64,000 nucleotides of DNA from Mesotaenium endlicherianum (taxonomy: Eukaryota > Streptophyta > Zygnematophyceae > Zygnematales > Mesotaeniaceae), in assembly GCA_009602735.1 (NCBI GenBank), contig WELA01009451.1, positions 121,403 through 185,402 of the forward strand, read 5' to 3'. The stretch's first letter is position 1. The number at the start of each line of letters is the position of its first letter. The translations under genes were made by a program, and so were the position numbers. Shown here piece by piece: positions 1-12,726 of this stretch. The notes beneath the pieces were generated by a model. That model worked only from the letters and a program-made list of their open reading frames with translations, searched no databases and was not told the DNA's origin.

Positions 1-194
1 GGGGAATGGGGGGGGTTAGGCGGGGGGGGATGAGGAGGGGGCAGCAGAAGATGGAGGAGCTAAGAGGAAGGGAGGAGAGGAGAGCAGGAGAACCGAGGGG
101 AGAGAGACAAGGAAGACAGTAAGAGTAGGAAGAAGAGAGAGGAGAAAGAGGAGAATAAGAGTGAGAAGAAAGAGAGAAAAGCGGGAGAACTCAC

Positions 195-1421
195 GACGGT
201 GTCCTTGCCGTACACGCGCTGCAGCTGCCGCACGACATCCTGCGTGCCGTCGGGGCTGTTGTCGTCGATCACAATGATCTCAAAGCCCACGTCCCTGCTC
301 AACTCGGTCACCGGGAATCGCCCAGTCAGCAGGTCAACGCAGTTGACTGGGTTTCACCTGGGTGGCAGGCCTAAGTGAATGGGAACAAAGGCTCCACCTA
401 CCGCTCTACGTCTCTCTGTCTCTCTCTCAAACACACGCACGCAGAAGCACATAGTTGATGTCCTCTCAGACTGACAAGTGACTGAAGGAGCCCCCTCCCT
501 CCCTCTCTCTCACACACAAAAATGCACACACCCACAAGAAAGAGAGATGATAAGGGAGGGACAACCTGCTATCTTTAAAAACCACGCAGTGCCCACTGAT
601 ACCCGCAGCCCTCAACGTCACACGATATCTCATCAGGGCTGAAACAAGCCAACCTCAAAGTTGACAAAGAAAGGCTGCGCTGAAGCTCAAAATGAAATTT
701 GCTTTGTCAACCCCGAGCTTCTTGCAGGGTGGTGGCAACAATGGTTTTAATCGAAAGCAGCTTCTCTCCAACGGTTGAAAAGGTGAAGTTCCTCACATGT
801 CATGAGTTTTGAGGAAGCTGTATGAGATACAAAGGCAGGTGTTTAGAGATGCTGATTATAAGGATTGGTATCTGCCATGAGAAATCAGTCATGTTTTCGA
901 AACAGTCATATGCGCCCATACAACTATGCCTACATGCATGAGAAAAGTTGCAGTTATTGCATTTTTGGCAGCAGAAGCATATAGAAGCATATAACCACAC
1001 TTCCAAGGTTGTCAGACGCGTTTGCATTCACTTATGTTTGTGCATATACACGTAAACAAAAATGTGCTTGTATGTTGTGACTGTGATTCTCAGCTTCTTT
1101 GGGTGACTTCAACCAGGAACATGGAGATAGAGGAGGGTTGCTTGCCACAACTTAAGAGGGCGGTAAATGGAGCATATGCGGGTGCCTGTGCAGTATATGT
1201 AGTAATGTTAGTGGTTGACCAAGATGACCGACTTGGCAGTGATACATTTTTCCAGTGATTGTTACATAGTGGCTTTCCAGTTTGAAAAGTAATAAGGAGG
1301 TTGACTGAGAAGATTTTACGTACAATGCTCTTAGGACCTTGACAAGTAAGTACACGATGATGGGAATCTTCAGTCTCTCGTTGTATGTCGGCACTAATAC
1401 AGAGTATTTTGGATAGCCCAT
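195..1421 (-). CDS. DPM1: Dolichol-phosphate mannosyltransferase, catalytic subunit; first two coding exons, partial at left edge
   Basis: Makes dolichyl-phosphate mannose from GDP-mannose at the ER membrane, the mannose donor for N-glycan, GPI-anchor and O-mannosyl synthesis. I place exon 1 at 1338-1421 (ATG at 1421; 28 codons, with KYSVLVPTYNER typical of the GT2 N-terminus) and exon 2 at 195-302 (36 codons, with EIIVIDDNSPDGTQD, the nucleotide-sugar-binding DD region). Joined, VK plus LSRDVGFEI lines up without gaps with plant DPM1 as I remember it. Exon 2 ends at a clear GTGAGT donor. The exon 1 donor (GTCCTA) is weak, so that boundary may move by some codons. The intron at 303-1337 holds nothing recognisable. 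The remaining exons would lie left of base 1. It is tandem with the next gene, whose 3' end is 1.4 kb upstream. Confidence 0.8.
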
Positions 1422-2784
1422 GAATGAGCTCCTTATCTGTGCTGCTTCTCGATGTTGTGATGATGGTTCATGCCACCATCTCCTTTTTCACAAAGTCATA
1501 CGCTTCCAGGTAATGCTGAAAGCTTCAAGGGAGGAAGGGGGCTGCCAAAGGCTAACACATGTCTTGACTCACTAATGCAATGCCGGTAAGGACAAATTGA
1601 GACTTCTGATGCTCGGGAACTAGTCTGGTCAGCGTACTTTTGTTTTCCTAGTAACCTCTAAGAGAAGCCTTCATACTCGAGCCGCCAGTTTCAGTTACTT
1701 CTGCTTCGGTCTCCTTTTCTTGGTTCGCTTGTACGTAAAGAAGCTGGCACTGCACATCCGCAGACAAGTCAACGCGTGAGGTGAATTGACACAAGGTTTG
1801 AAGCATAAACAATCGCTATCTGTGCTGGTATGGCAATGTTGTTGTGCTAGTGAAGCATGCGGTAGTAGCGCTGCTGGCATTCATCAGTCACAGCTCAGCT
1901 TTTATAATTGTTTTGCCTTCACCACATGTAATAGCTTCGCTGGTCAAGTAAACAGTCCAGTAACACTCGTCCATCTGGCAAGCATGCGCTTAGGTCATAA
2001 ATCTTGAACGGGGAACGAGGCAAAACAGAATCCTAACCTTACCCATCTCTTTAGAACATGAACGCACCAGCTTCAGAGCATTCTTAGTAACGTGTTAATC
2101 TCAATTGCTATGATAGTTTACACGAATCATATTGAGGGCAGATTTCCGGACATGCTATTTGATGATCAAGTGAACCTGACGCCGCATCGTCTCTTTCTCT
2201 GCTTCACAAGCCTTACACTCTGAAGCGCCAATACGCCCATATTGACAAATACAAGATGGAGGTATGAGAACTTTTTTATTACATATGGTCCTTTCCCTAT
2301 AGTACATTGCACTAGTAGACCCGCCAACCATTTGTCTACAGCCCACATCCCTCATGGTTCATTCACAGGCCCTACGAAGACCAACTCCAGTTAGAACCAC
2401 TAGGATGTGGAAATATGAAGTGCAAGTTCCTCTTCGCTGTGAATAGCAGGAAGTTTGATGGAGGTAAATATCATGTTCTTCCAAAGCTTTTATACAAGTT
2501 CCATCTGCAAGGGGTTGACCACGACTATAGCAGTCTGCTTCTTCTCTACTGGGAATGTTATCTTACCCACTACTCTCCCTTCTGGGACTTGTCTACATAC
2601 ATACACTCGCTAAAACCAGATGTCCTCACATAGGCCCCTCTTTAGAGTTTTGAACCTGCAACCTCTCTAACCTAATCCTACTCCTATCTTTTCACCCTGG
2701 AGCATTCTTACACTTGAAACACTTGAACTTCTTACCCTGCAGCCTCTTTAAGTCATGAACAGTGACGTCTACCCTGCAGCCTGC
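1422..2784. other. Intergenic stretch between the E2/F-box gene 3' end and the DPM1 start
   Basis: This should hold the 3' UTR of the upstream gene and the promoter and 5' UTR of DPM1. Short open frames on both strands (for example 1786-2007 and 2415-2633) lack domain signal and flanking splice sites. I see no RNA gene or repeat here. Confidence 0.5.
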
Positions 2785-5700
2785 CTACTCTGAGTCCTCC
2801 AGGAGCGCGAACGTGTTCCGCAGGGGAAGCCTTGACCCCTCTCCCATCTGGCCGGGCACTTTCACCTGCCCGCTCTGCTCCCTTTTCTGCCCGGAACGGC
2901 CGGTCAAGGCTGCCACATAGGACTTCCGAGCCACCTGTGAGAAGCCCTCACTGTCACCGCCCACCACTCCCCCTCTTGGGTTCCCTCTAGCATCCGCCTT
3001 CTTTGCCTGTCCTCCCACCAATTTGCTGGAGAGCCAGGGGATGCCACTTGGCATTCCTGTCTGAATTCTGGCCACCTTCAGATCGCCATCCTTCTTCATC
3101 CGCAGCGATCTCAGCCTTCCAACTGAAACCTGGGGCGGCGTGTGGTAGCCCTTCTGCCAGCTGGCGGCCATGGACTTCCTCAGCAGCCGCGACAGCTGGA
3201 GCTCGGTTGGGGCTGCCAGCTGTATTTCCTGGAAGAAGCCTTTCCACGTCTGCACCCCCAGGATCCTGTACCATGCCTCCTGCAGCGCTTTGGGGACACC
3301 TGGCGCTGGAAAGCCGTAGCGCTTGTAGTAGCCCGCCAGCAGGGCGTCCGGCGTGGTGCCACTGGGCCTCACCAGGGACAGGAACGCCACCTGCATGCCG
3401 ATTGTGCACGCAACGCAGTCCAGGTCAGCCTTTAGGGGGGGGTTGGAGGGCCGGGTTGTGACTTGGGAGGGTCTCATCGCTGGAAACACGGACCTGTGGA
3501 TGAAAGAGGTGTCAGGGCACCAAGTCGGGAGGAGAGGGGAGGGGAGAGGGAACAGGGTGCTGACCTGGAACATGAGGAGGCAGCGCGAGACTGATGTCGC
3601 TTCAAAGGTGGCCGCCAGGCGGTAGGGCGACGCCGTGTCGGCCTCGATGAACGCCAGCTCGGGGTACTCTGGGCCCTCGCGCGCGCTCAGCATCCAGCGC
3701 ACCTGCCTGCTCCCCCGCCCCCCCCACACCCCAGTGCATGCGTGCACACGCCTTCAATCTCCATGCATCTCATCAGACATCTTATCTTAGCACCAACCGG
3801 GAGGAGCTGAGAAGGAAACGAGCGTGAAGCATTTAGAGCCCAAAATAGTATTTGATATAGTTACAAAGTAAATATCGTCAAAGAATATAATAAGTGCGGT
3901 TGCGGGTAAGCGTGTGCATGTCCACATATGCATGCCGGCCTATGATGGCAGCTGTAGATCACCTGATGAACGTCTCTCTCACGATGGGGCCCGCGAGGGC
4001 GCCCCATGAGAGGGGTTCGGGGACAATCGACAGCAGCACCAGGAGCTCCCCGATGTCAGGTGTCGCGCTCTTGTGCCGCGCAGCCTCCGATTGCGCAAAT
4101 CTGAGCAGCCGCGTGGCGGCAGCCGACTGCAGCTGCGGGTACTTGCTGGCGAGCGCCAGCAGCATGTGGTGCAGCTGGCAGTAGCCCTGCAGCCGCCGCA
4201 GCACCAGCAGCAGCAGCAGCAGCAGGAGGGAAAAGGGACGTTAGTGATGGCGTCGACAGTCATCACCAGTTCTTTGCATGTTCTCTCATACTTTGGAGTG
4301 GAGGTAATTGTGAAGGAATTGCTGACGACGGGAACGTGCAATCATTTGCATCAGCTTTACAAATAGCACTGTGCCTCAAGACTTCACACGGGAAAGAGGT
4401 TCAGTCTTCTGCTTGTATGCACATGCCCACCAGCAAGCAGGGTCTGACATCACAGATGGCGGTACCTGAATGGCGTGCTCTGACGCGTGAAGCGCCGCTA
4501 AGCGAGCGGGGGCTTTCCTGGCTCGACGCTGCCTGCTCCTCCGACAGCTGGCACACTCACAGCCTTTCACGTAGTCCTCCACCACTGGCTCAGGCTTGGC
4601 TTCCTTCATGAAGCTCACCACCATGCCTGCACTCGTCCAGGTATGCGTATAGCGGGCAGACTTCAGATGTTAATCAGAGAGCATACATCTGTTTTTCTCC
4701 TCAGTTTAGTGCGTGCGTATGGAGGCGCTTACCTATAAAGTGTACAAGGAAAAAAACCGCAGAAAGTTGCATTGCCATGCCACTAGTCCCGACTCCCCAG
4801 AGAGAAGCCCAGCCCTCCCCCCGCCGGCACACGCGCTGACATCCTACTTTCCTATTAATCCCAAATTGAACACGCGCAGCAGCTGCAGCCTGACGAGCAG
4901 TCTAACAGCAAAGAAGCCCGTGCCAAGCGCGACACGGCGACAATCGTAGCACTCAGGAAGCATATGCAAGCCCTTGATTGCTCACCATTCATCATCTTGG
5001 GGATGATGTCGAGCGCCACCAGGGGGTCAAACGCTCCCCCCTTCCCCCTGCTGCCGACCCACGCCTGGTAGGCGGCCCAGGTGGGTGGGGCCGCTTCGTC
5101 CGCCAGGAAGTGCAGTGTCGCCTCCAGATACAGGAGCGCCCTGCTGGCATGAGCCTCGTCCAGCAGCAGGGGCAGCCACCTGTCAAAGGGCGCATTCCAC
5201 ACCCCCTTTCGCACATGGTGCTCAAAGTAGGCCTCCCGCGAGACGAGCGTGAGATCAGACGAGAGACCCTGCAGACGCTTCAGGTGGGGTGGGGGTTGCT
5301 TGGAGAAAAGTGTGGACACTTGGGGACGGTTTGACGCCGGGCGGAGCTCCAGGCTGAGGCCGATGCCCAGAATATCCTGCGGGGTCAAAAGAGTCGAGGG
5401 GCGAGGGCGTGAGACAAGCTTGAATGAGAGCAAGCACGAGCAAGCTGGTGCTTGCACATGAGGGAGCCTGTTCATTAATAGGAACTAAACTGCCCACCCT
5501 CCCCACCCCGGACAAATACTCTAATATGCACAGGGGAGACCGGGGGCAATGATCATCAAACAAGTCCGAAACGTAATGGATGCTTCTAACAAAGTGTGGA
5601 ACAGCATGCATGTTCGACACATTTAGACTCCCTTCATTGCGCACCTCAGCGTAGGACAGCTTGGTGGTGAAGCACAAGAGCTGGCGCCGCAGCCACACGC

Positions 5701-6842
5701 CCCTCTCGCGCGCCACCGCCGCCACGCGCGCGCTTGCGCGCACCACTCCGACCAGTGCCTTGGCATCCAGACGCTCCAGGACCGCCACCAGGCAGTCGTC
5801 CGGCAGCGTGCTCAAGCCGGCAGGACCCAGCACCACCTGCTGCGCTTGCCCCCCATTGCTGTGCTCTCCGTTGACCCCGAGTGGCTCCTTGCTGACTTCA
5901 GCACTGACGTCAATGGACTGCGGCATGTCATCATTGCTTTCACGCTCAAAGATTAGGACGTCATTGCCACTGCTAGCCTCCATACCAGCCCCAGGAGACT
6001 CTTCGGCAGCTGCTCCCCCATAGAGCCCCCGAGCCTCGTCCCGATTAGGCCACCACTCCTTCAAGAGTACGGTGCCCGCCCCCCGCATGCCACGTGGCAA
6101 GTGGGGGTTGGCCTCCGGCCCGCTGAAGCCGCAGGCGAGGCACTTGTACTTGCGCGCGCTCCTGCTGGCCGTCATGACCGCCCGGCTGCTGCTGTAGCCC
6201 CGGGCGGTGCCACCGTACTCTTGGGGGATGTTCTCGGCGAAGAGAAAGGACTGCAGCTGCAGCAGCAGGCTCTGCACGCTGTACGCGCCCGACCAACCCA
6301 TGTAGGGCTCCCCGTAATGTCGCGGGTCCTTGAGCATGTCCAGGCACACGTAGGGGTGCTCCTCCGTGCCTGCATTCATGCGCCAAGTGGCACATATGTC
6401 ATTGAAACGTTACGGTGACGATCGAGCAAGAAGCATTCCTCGAAGATTTGACAAGTTCATTTCTCACAAGAGGGAGAGAGAATACCGACATTAATTGTTT
6501 GCATTTTTGCGTTAAGCATGATACTGGGTTCTTACCTAGCCAGCTGTAGAAGACGTTGGGGTGCTCTAGCCTGGAGCAGAGGCGCACTGACGGGGGCTCC
6601 GAGGGATACGCAGGGGGGAACTGCAGCACCACGTGGAAAGTGATGCCCTTGTACGGCCCATCATCGGGCTTCAAGTCGCAATGCCACTGGCTGAGATCGT
6701 TCTCAAGGGGAGCGGCGATGACACATGGCAGCGGCTCAGCAAGCACCTCCTTGAGGTCCCTCTGTAGCCTCCTGACAGCTGCTGGAGGGAGCGCAACGGC
6801 GGAGGGGCCTCGCTGGACACTTGTTCCACTTGGTTGCTCCAT
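2785..6842 (-). CDS. E2 ubiquitin-conjugating domain / F-box fusion protein, seven exons, 851 aa
   Basis: Proposed exons: 6536-6842, 5645-6369, 4986-5376, 4466-4626, 3963-4186, 3565-3706 and 2785-3390. They sum to 2,556 nt with compatible phases and GT-AG borders. The start is the ATG of MEQPSG. Residues about 20-145 are a UBC core: FPPAYPSEPP, then HPN (94-96), then YVCLDML with Cys111 at the catalytic position. A CLAC pair follows at 179-182. Residues about 289-333 form an F-box (LSTLPDDCLVAVLERLDAKAL...WLRRQL). The C-terminal half (HHMLLALASKYPQLQ, YPELAFIEADTASPYRLAATFEAT, VAFLSLVRPSG) is an alpha-helical region I cannot name, and the last 120 residues are basic and probably disordered. 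Inferred role: an E2 that may dock itself on an SCF-type ligase. The exon 2 donor (GTGCGC) and the last acceptor are the least certain borders. Confidence 0.8.
4205..4225. repeat. (CAG)7 microsatellite at a splice acceptor
   Basis: Seven CAG units lie just upstream, in gene sense, of the fifth exon of the E2/F-box gene. On the transcribed strand they read CTG and form most of the pyrimidine tract leading to the acceptor next to 4186. Length variation here would alter the tract but not the protein. Confidence 0.85.
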
Positions 6843-7426
6843 GGTCCTAAGTTTGATGGTCGAGAAGCGCTTTTTGCTTTTCAAAAAATTTTACGGCTAT
6901 AACAAAGCAGACTTTTTAGTGCTAGTCACACTACGTAGGAGAGCCAGGCTATTGCGTTAGCCTGGCTCCTGAAGACGAGGGAACGAGCATACTCTGGAAG
7001 GAACAAGATGTGAATGATAACTGTAGTTATATATGTAAGTGAATGACTGCGAGAGACTGTCCTAATTTTCTGCTCTGATTTCCAGCAGGCGTCTCTATAT
7101 ATACAACCAGGCTGGAGAGCTATTGATGTGCTCCTGCTCAAGTTTGCAAGGCCAAGTGATCACGTCTTCTTGTGGTTCTTCCTGAAGTCAATGTGCCTCA
7201 AGAGTCAAATATGAGTCAAGTAGTAAGTTGGTCCTGTGGGACCTGGTGGGACTCGTGACTTCGGGCTTCAGTTCATTTCAGCTTTGTACCCTCGCTTTGG
7301 TCGGGGTGTCACATCTAGCGGCCTGCATTTCTCGACTTTCGTTATCAGCTGTGACCTGTAATAGTTCTGAACTTGGCCAAGCAGAGCCAAGTTGGTGCCA
7401 AGCGTACCATGTGGTTCCACGTAATT
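6843..7426. other. Upstream region of the E2/F-box gene
   Basis: Expected to hold the promoter and 5' UTR of the minus-strand gene starting at 6842. I see no convincing TATA box or other element. The Copia element was inserted at its right edge, about 585 bp upstream of the start codon. Confidence 0.4.
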
Positions 7427-7878
7427 TGTTGGAATATGGTCCGTAGACCGACACTCCTAATTCTACTTTGTCGTGACTAGGCAGTGGATGTCGGGTCGAT
7501 ACGTGACGCGCGCCAGGGTGTCGATAGCCTTGCTTGGTTTGTCGTTAATTAATTCGGTTCGTAAGTTAGTCGTTCGTTGGTATTCGTTCGAGTAGGTTAG
7601 TACTTATTAGTTTCACACGACAACGAAGATGTCGTGAACGTTCGTGAACGTTAGTTACGGGGGGCAGAGGGGCAGAGGGGGCAGAGGGAGCAGAGGAGGC
7701 AGAGGGGCGGAGTGGCGCAGTGAGTTAAGACCAGAAATTAACAACCCAGAAAACTAACTTAGTAAAAGTGAAGAGTTGGGCACCTTGTGTATTTTTTGTG
7801 CTACCATATATTTTGAGTCTGAGTTCAAGTGTGAGTGATAGAGTGTGCCATGGACAAAGATAGTAGTGAGTTTTAACA
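7427..7878 (+). repeat. 5' LTR of the Copia element
   Basis: Begins TGTTGGAATATGG and ends AACA immediately before the primer-binding site. It matches 12261-12726 along its length with scattered differences. It contains a purine-rich cagagggg stutter near 7660-7710. Confidence 0.9.
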
Positions 7879-7890
7879 TGGTATTGGAGC
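7879..7890 (+). other. Primer-binding site of the Copia element
   Basis: TGGTATTGGAGC directly follows the 5' LTR and resembles TGGTATCAGAGC, the site complementary to initiator methionine tRNA used by most plant Copia elements. Confidence 0.8.
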
Positions 7891-10800
7891 AAGTTCGGGA
7901 GGATCTAAGGAGATCCCACAGTTCAATGGCACAGAGTATTTGGTATGGGCCGTGAGAGCTAAGGCGGCGCTGAAGCGTTATGACTTGATGTCTATTATCA
8001 CAGGAGATGATACTATGCCCGTCTTACTCGTAGCGGGCAACGGAGTCACTGCTGCCCAAGTGACTGCAAACAAAAAGGCTCGTGATGCGTGGCAAAAGAG
8101 GGAGAATTTTTGTTACTCCTTGATCGTCAAGAGTTTGGAGAGAGAACCCCTAGTGAATGCTTTCCATCTTGAGACAAGTAAGGAGATGTGGGACGCACTC
8201 AAAGAGGACCATGTGAGTGAGAGCACCGCTAGTCAGCAAAACTTTGCTGAGGAATTTACAAGTTTCAAAATGAGAAGTGGTGAGAGCGTGTCTTCATATT
8301 TCACAAGGATGAACTTGTTGAGTCAGGAGTTGACAGCTATAAGTGTTCCAAAGACTGCCTATGAACAAGCTAAGCAGTTACTGATTGGACTTAGGCCTGA
8401 GTACTATATGACCAAGGAAGTTTTGCGTAACTTACCTAAGAAGCAGCTCACTTTGAGAAAGGCAAAGTTGAGTCTTCTTGATAGTGAGAAGGAGTATGAA
8501 AGAAAGGCTGGAGAAGGTGTGACTGGTACTGAGCAAGCGTTTTATGTGTTGGGAGAGAAGCACTACAAGATTCAAGAAGGACGACTGGTGGAGATGGTGG
8601 AGGAAGCAAACATCGCCAGCAGCAGCCAAAGAAGTGGAGGTCAAGGAGGCAATCAGCCTCAAGGAGGTGGCAAGTCAGTGACGTGCAACAACTGTGGCAA
8701 GTCAGGACATATGGCAAGAACCTGCTGGGACATCACATGCTACAATTGCAACAAGAAGGGCCACATCTCCAGGAACTGTACTCAGAAGAGAGAAGGTACC
8801 ACCTTCGTCCCAACATGGAGAATGCTCTTGCTATGACCATTGAGGAGGCATGCGTGTGTGATGGGCACAATAGAGATGCTTGGTACATTGACTCAGGGGC
8901 ATCCAGCCACTCTACGCCACGTAGGGATATCTTGCTCGAGTATAAGTCATGTGAGCCCATTCCTATTCGTGTAGGCAATGGCAATATTCTTTATGGAGTT
9001 GGTACAGGAAAGGTGGAGTTGGTAGTACAGGTTGGCAAGGAAGAGTTGCTTTTCACGCTAGAGGATGCCTTGCATACACCACAGCTTGTGAAGAATTTGT
9101 TCTCGGTGCCGAAAACTACGTCTTTGGGCAACAAGGTGACCTTTGAAGGATCAGAGTGTAAAATACTCAACAACAAGGGAGATACAGCAGTTGTAGCTCT
9201 CAAGCCCGACAGTAGAGGAAGTCTATTTCAAGTGAAGGGCCAGGCTAAGCTTGTTTCTGCTTGCCTGGCTCAGGGAATCGAGGTTAGCCAAGAAAATTTG
9301 GCCCAAGGAGATGCGAAGATGAAGGGAGACATCAACTTTTGGCACCAAAGGTTAGCACATGCAAGTGAACAGAAGCTGAAGCAAATGAGCAAGGACAAGG
9401 AGAGGGGGTTACCAGATTTTAGTGGTCAAACGCTTGAGTTTTGTAGAGGGTGTCAGATGGGTAACCAGGCAAGGATAGCATTTCCAAAGGAGGGAGCTAC
9501 AAGAGCCACAGAAGTGCTAGAGTTGGTACATTCGGATGTTTGGGGGCCAGCTAGTATACCAGCAAGGAAGACTTTGCATTCATATTATGTGACATTCACA
9601 GATGACTACTCTAGGAAGTCAGAGGTTTACTTCATGAGGACCAAGGATCAAGCATTCGAGAAATTCAAGGAGTATAAGGCTATGGTGGAGAAGCAGTGTG
9701 GAAAGAGCATCAAGACATTAAAGACAGACAATGGGAAAGAATATGNAGACAGACAATGGGAAAGAATATGCTAATGGGCCCTTCATCAAGTTTCTGGCGG
9801 ATCAGGGAATCAAACATCAACATACAGTGGCGTACTCACCCCAGTAGAATGGAGTGGCAGAAAGGTTGAACAAGACGTTGGTGAACTCGGCAAGGTCAAT
9901 GATATGTGCTGCTGGTCTCCACCCTAGCTTGTGGGCGGAAGCTGTGAAGACAGCTATGTACGTGTGGGCTCGACTGCCCTCAAGTGCTCTTGATGGGGGG
10001 GCTCCAGAGGAGCTATGGAGTGGCAAGTAGGTGTCTGTTGATCTGCTGAGGGTGTTTGGCACAGAGACTTGGGCGCACATCCCAAAGGAGAAGCGACACA
10101 AGCTGCAACCGAAGGCAGAAAGGTGTGTTTTCTTGGGCTATGACACTAACAGCAAGGGGTACAGGTTGCTGAGGCCAGACACAGGAGTAGTATTTGTGAG
10201 CAGAGATGTTCTCTTCAATGAGCCCATTATGGATCCGGGTAGCTCATTAGTGTACGATGAGTTTGCATCGGAGGATGATCTTGAGGAGAGAATTCAACAA
10301 TTACCATTACCTGTCACATCACTTGGGGAGCATGTCACATCACTTGGGGAGCAAGCACCTTCAGTCATTCAGCAGCCTGCAGCAAGGGTAGAGGTAGAGC
10401 AAAGGGAGGGAAACGAGGAAGCACAAGAGTCTACTCTAAGAGGGGAGTCCACAGTTGAAGAGGGAGTTGCAAGAGGGACTGTGTCACCAGCAGGGGAAGA
10501 GGTCTCTACTAGTGGTTTGGATCCTCCTCCACGTAAGAGCTCTAGGGCACGTGTGCCAACAAAGAGGTTTAAGGACTTCATAACCTTAGCCGAGGATGTA
10601 GCTTTGGATGAGGCAAGAGATTTTGAAGTAGCATACATGTTAGATGCTAGCGAGCCTAAGACCTATGCAGCAGCCATGAAAACTGACTCAGCGGAGAAGT
10701 GGAAACAAGCCTCAATTGAGGAAATGGATTCTTTAAGGCTAATCATACTTGGGACTTAGAGGATCTACCACCAGGGAAGAAGGTAGTAGGGGGGAGATGG

Positions 10801-12240
10801 GTCTACAGGGAGAAGAGAAAAGCTGATGGAATGGTGGATAGGTACAAAGCTAGATTTGTTGCTAAGGGTTACTCACAGATGGAGGGAGAGGATTATCACG
10901 AGACGTTCGCACCGGTAGCTAAGATAGCTACCATCAGAGCAGTGTTGGAGGTTGCAGCTATAGAGGACTTTGAGATTCACCAGATGGACGTGAAGACGGC
11001 ATTTCTCAATGGGGACTTGGAGGAGGAAGTGTATATGGAGCAGCCAGAGGGATTTGTGAATGAGAAGTACCCCAAAAAGATTTGCAGGTTAAGGAAGTCC
11101 TTGTATGGGTTAAAGCAATCACCGAGGATGTGGAATCAAAAGATAGATAGCTTTCTACAACATCATGGGTTCATCAAGTTGGACGCCGATAGCATTCTTT
11201 ATGTTAGAGGGAAGGGAGATAGCAAGGTGATATTGGTACTTTATGTGGACGATCTTTTACTAGTGGGGAAAAATATGAGTGAGATTCAGAAGGTGAAGGA
11301 TCTTTTGTCAGCCACCTACGATATGGAGGACTTGGGGGAAGTTGAGTTTGTTTTGGGCATTCAAGTTAAGAGGGATAAGGACAACAGGGTTATCATGCTT
11401 GGGCAACCAGCGTATTTGCAGACAGTGCTAGAGAGGTTCGACATGCAAGACTCTAAGCCCATGAGTCTACCTCTAGATCCTAATCACAAGTTGAGTGCGG
11501 GCATGTGTGCACAGAGTGAGCAAGAGTGGGAGATGATGTCCCAGGTGCCTTATAGGAAGTTAGTGGGTAGCATAATGTATCTCATGGTGTGCACCCGCCC
11601 TGATATAGCAAATGCAGTAGGAGTCATCAGTCAGTACATGCAGAATCCAGGACCAGCACATTGGGAAGCAGCTAAGAGGATTTTGAGGTATTTTAAGGGA
11701 ACACCGGATNTTTAAGGGAACACCGAATTTGTGGTTACACTTGGGAGAAACTGACAGTGTGAAGCTGGAGGGCAGTAGTGATCCAGATTGGGGCGGTGAA
11801 CTTGACACTAGAAGGTCAACAACAGGGTATGTCTTTACGATGGGCAAGGGAGCGGTGACATGGAAAAGTAAGAGGCAAAAGGTAGTGGCATTGTCTTGCA
11901 TGGTGGCTGAGTATATGGCAGCGTCACAAGCAGTGAGGGAAGCACTTTGGTTGAGAAGGCTACTTGAAGACTTGGGCTACAAGCAGGAGTGGGCTACCAC
12001 AATCTTCAGTGATAGCCAGGGGTGCATTGCTTTGGGAAAGAATCCAGTGGAGCATAGTAGGAGTAAGCACATAGACATTCAATATCATAAAAGTAGAGAG
12101 TGTGTACAAGACGGTAGTGTTGAGTTTCGCTACGTGAGAACTGACAGAATGATTGCCGATTCTTTGACAAAGGCTGTACCTAGGACAAAGCATCAGTGGT
12201 GTGCTTCTATGTTTGGTTTGAGAAATTTTGTTTCAAAGTA

Positions 12241-12260
12241 GAATAGGAGATGAGATGGAG
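12241..12260 (+). other. Polypurine tract of the Copia element
   Basis: A purine-rich run (gaataggagatgagatggag) ends directly at the TG of the 3' LTR, where plus-strand priming takes place in this family. Confidence 0.7.
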
Positions 12261-12726
12261 TGTTGGAATATGGTCCGTAGATCGACACTCCTAATTCTAC
12301 TTTGTCGTGACTAGGCGAGTGGGTGTCGCGTCGATACGTGACGCACACCAGGGTGTCGATAGCCTTGCTTGGTTTATCGTTAGTTAGTTCGGTTCGTAAG
12401 TTAGTCATTTGGGTAAGTCAGTAATTATGAGTTGTCACTTTCATACGACAACGAAGATGTCGTGAACGTTTGTGAACGTTCATGAACGATCGTCAACGTT
12501 TGTTATGGGTGGCGGGGTGGCAAGGTGGCGGGGTGGCGCATAGAGTTCACAGAGTGTAGTGAGCTATTTAAGACCAGAAAATGTAACCCAAAAAACTAAC
12601 TCAGTAAAAGTGAAGAGTTGGGCACCTTGTGTACTTTTCGTGCTATCATATGTTTTGAGTCTGAGTTTGTTCAAGTGTGTGAGTGATAGAGTGTGCCATG
12701 GACGAAGATAGTAGTGAGTTTCAATA
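12261..12726 (+). repeat. 3' LTR of the Copia element
   Basis: Starts TGTTGGAATATGG and parallels the 5' LTR to its end. The divergence between the two, several percent with indels, supports an old insertion. Confidence 0.9.

Larger units (their letters stand above)
7427..12726 (+). mobile_element. Ty1/Copia LTR retrotransposon, broken (fossil)
   Basis: Two LTRs enclose gag and pol in Copia order. Gag (about 7900-8800) has a UBN2-type domain and two CCHC zinc knuckles (CNNCGKSGHMARTC and CYNCNKKGHISRNC). Protease (WYIDSGASSHST) is near 8880, integrase from about 9330 to 10100 (WHQRLAHAS, then DVWGP), RT about 10830-11500 (LYVDDLLLVG) and RNase H about 11750-12200. A candidate 5-bp target duplication taatt lies at 7422-7426 and 12725-12729. 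The coding part is broken in roughly five places. The LTRs differ by several percent plus small indels, so the insertion looks old. Confidence 0.93.
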
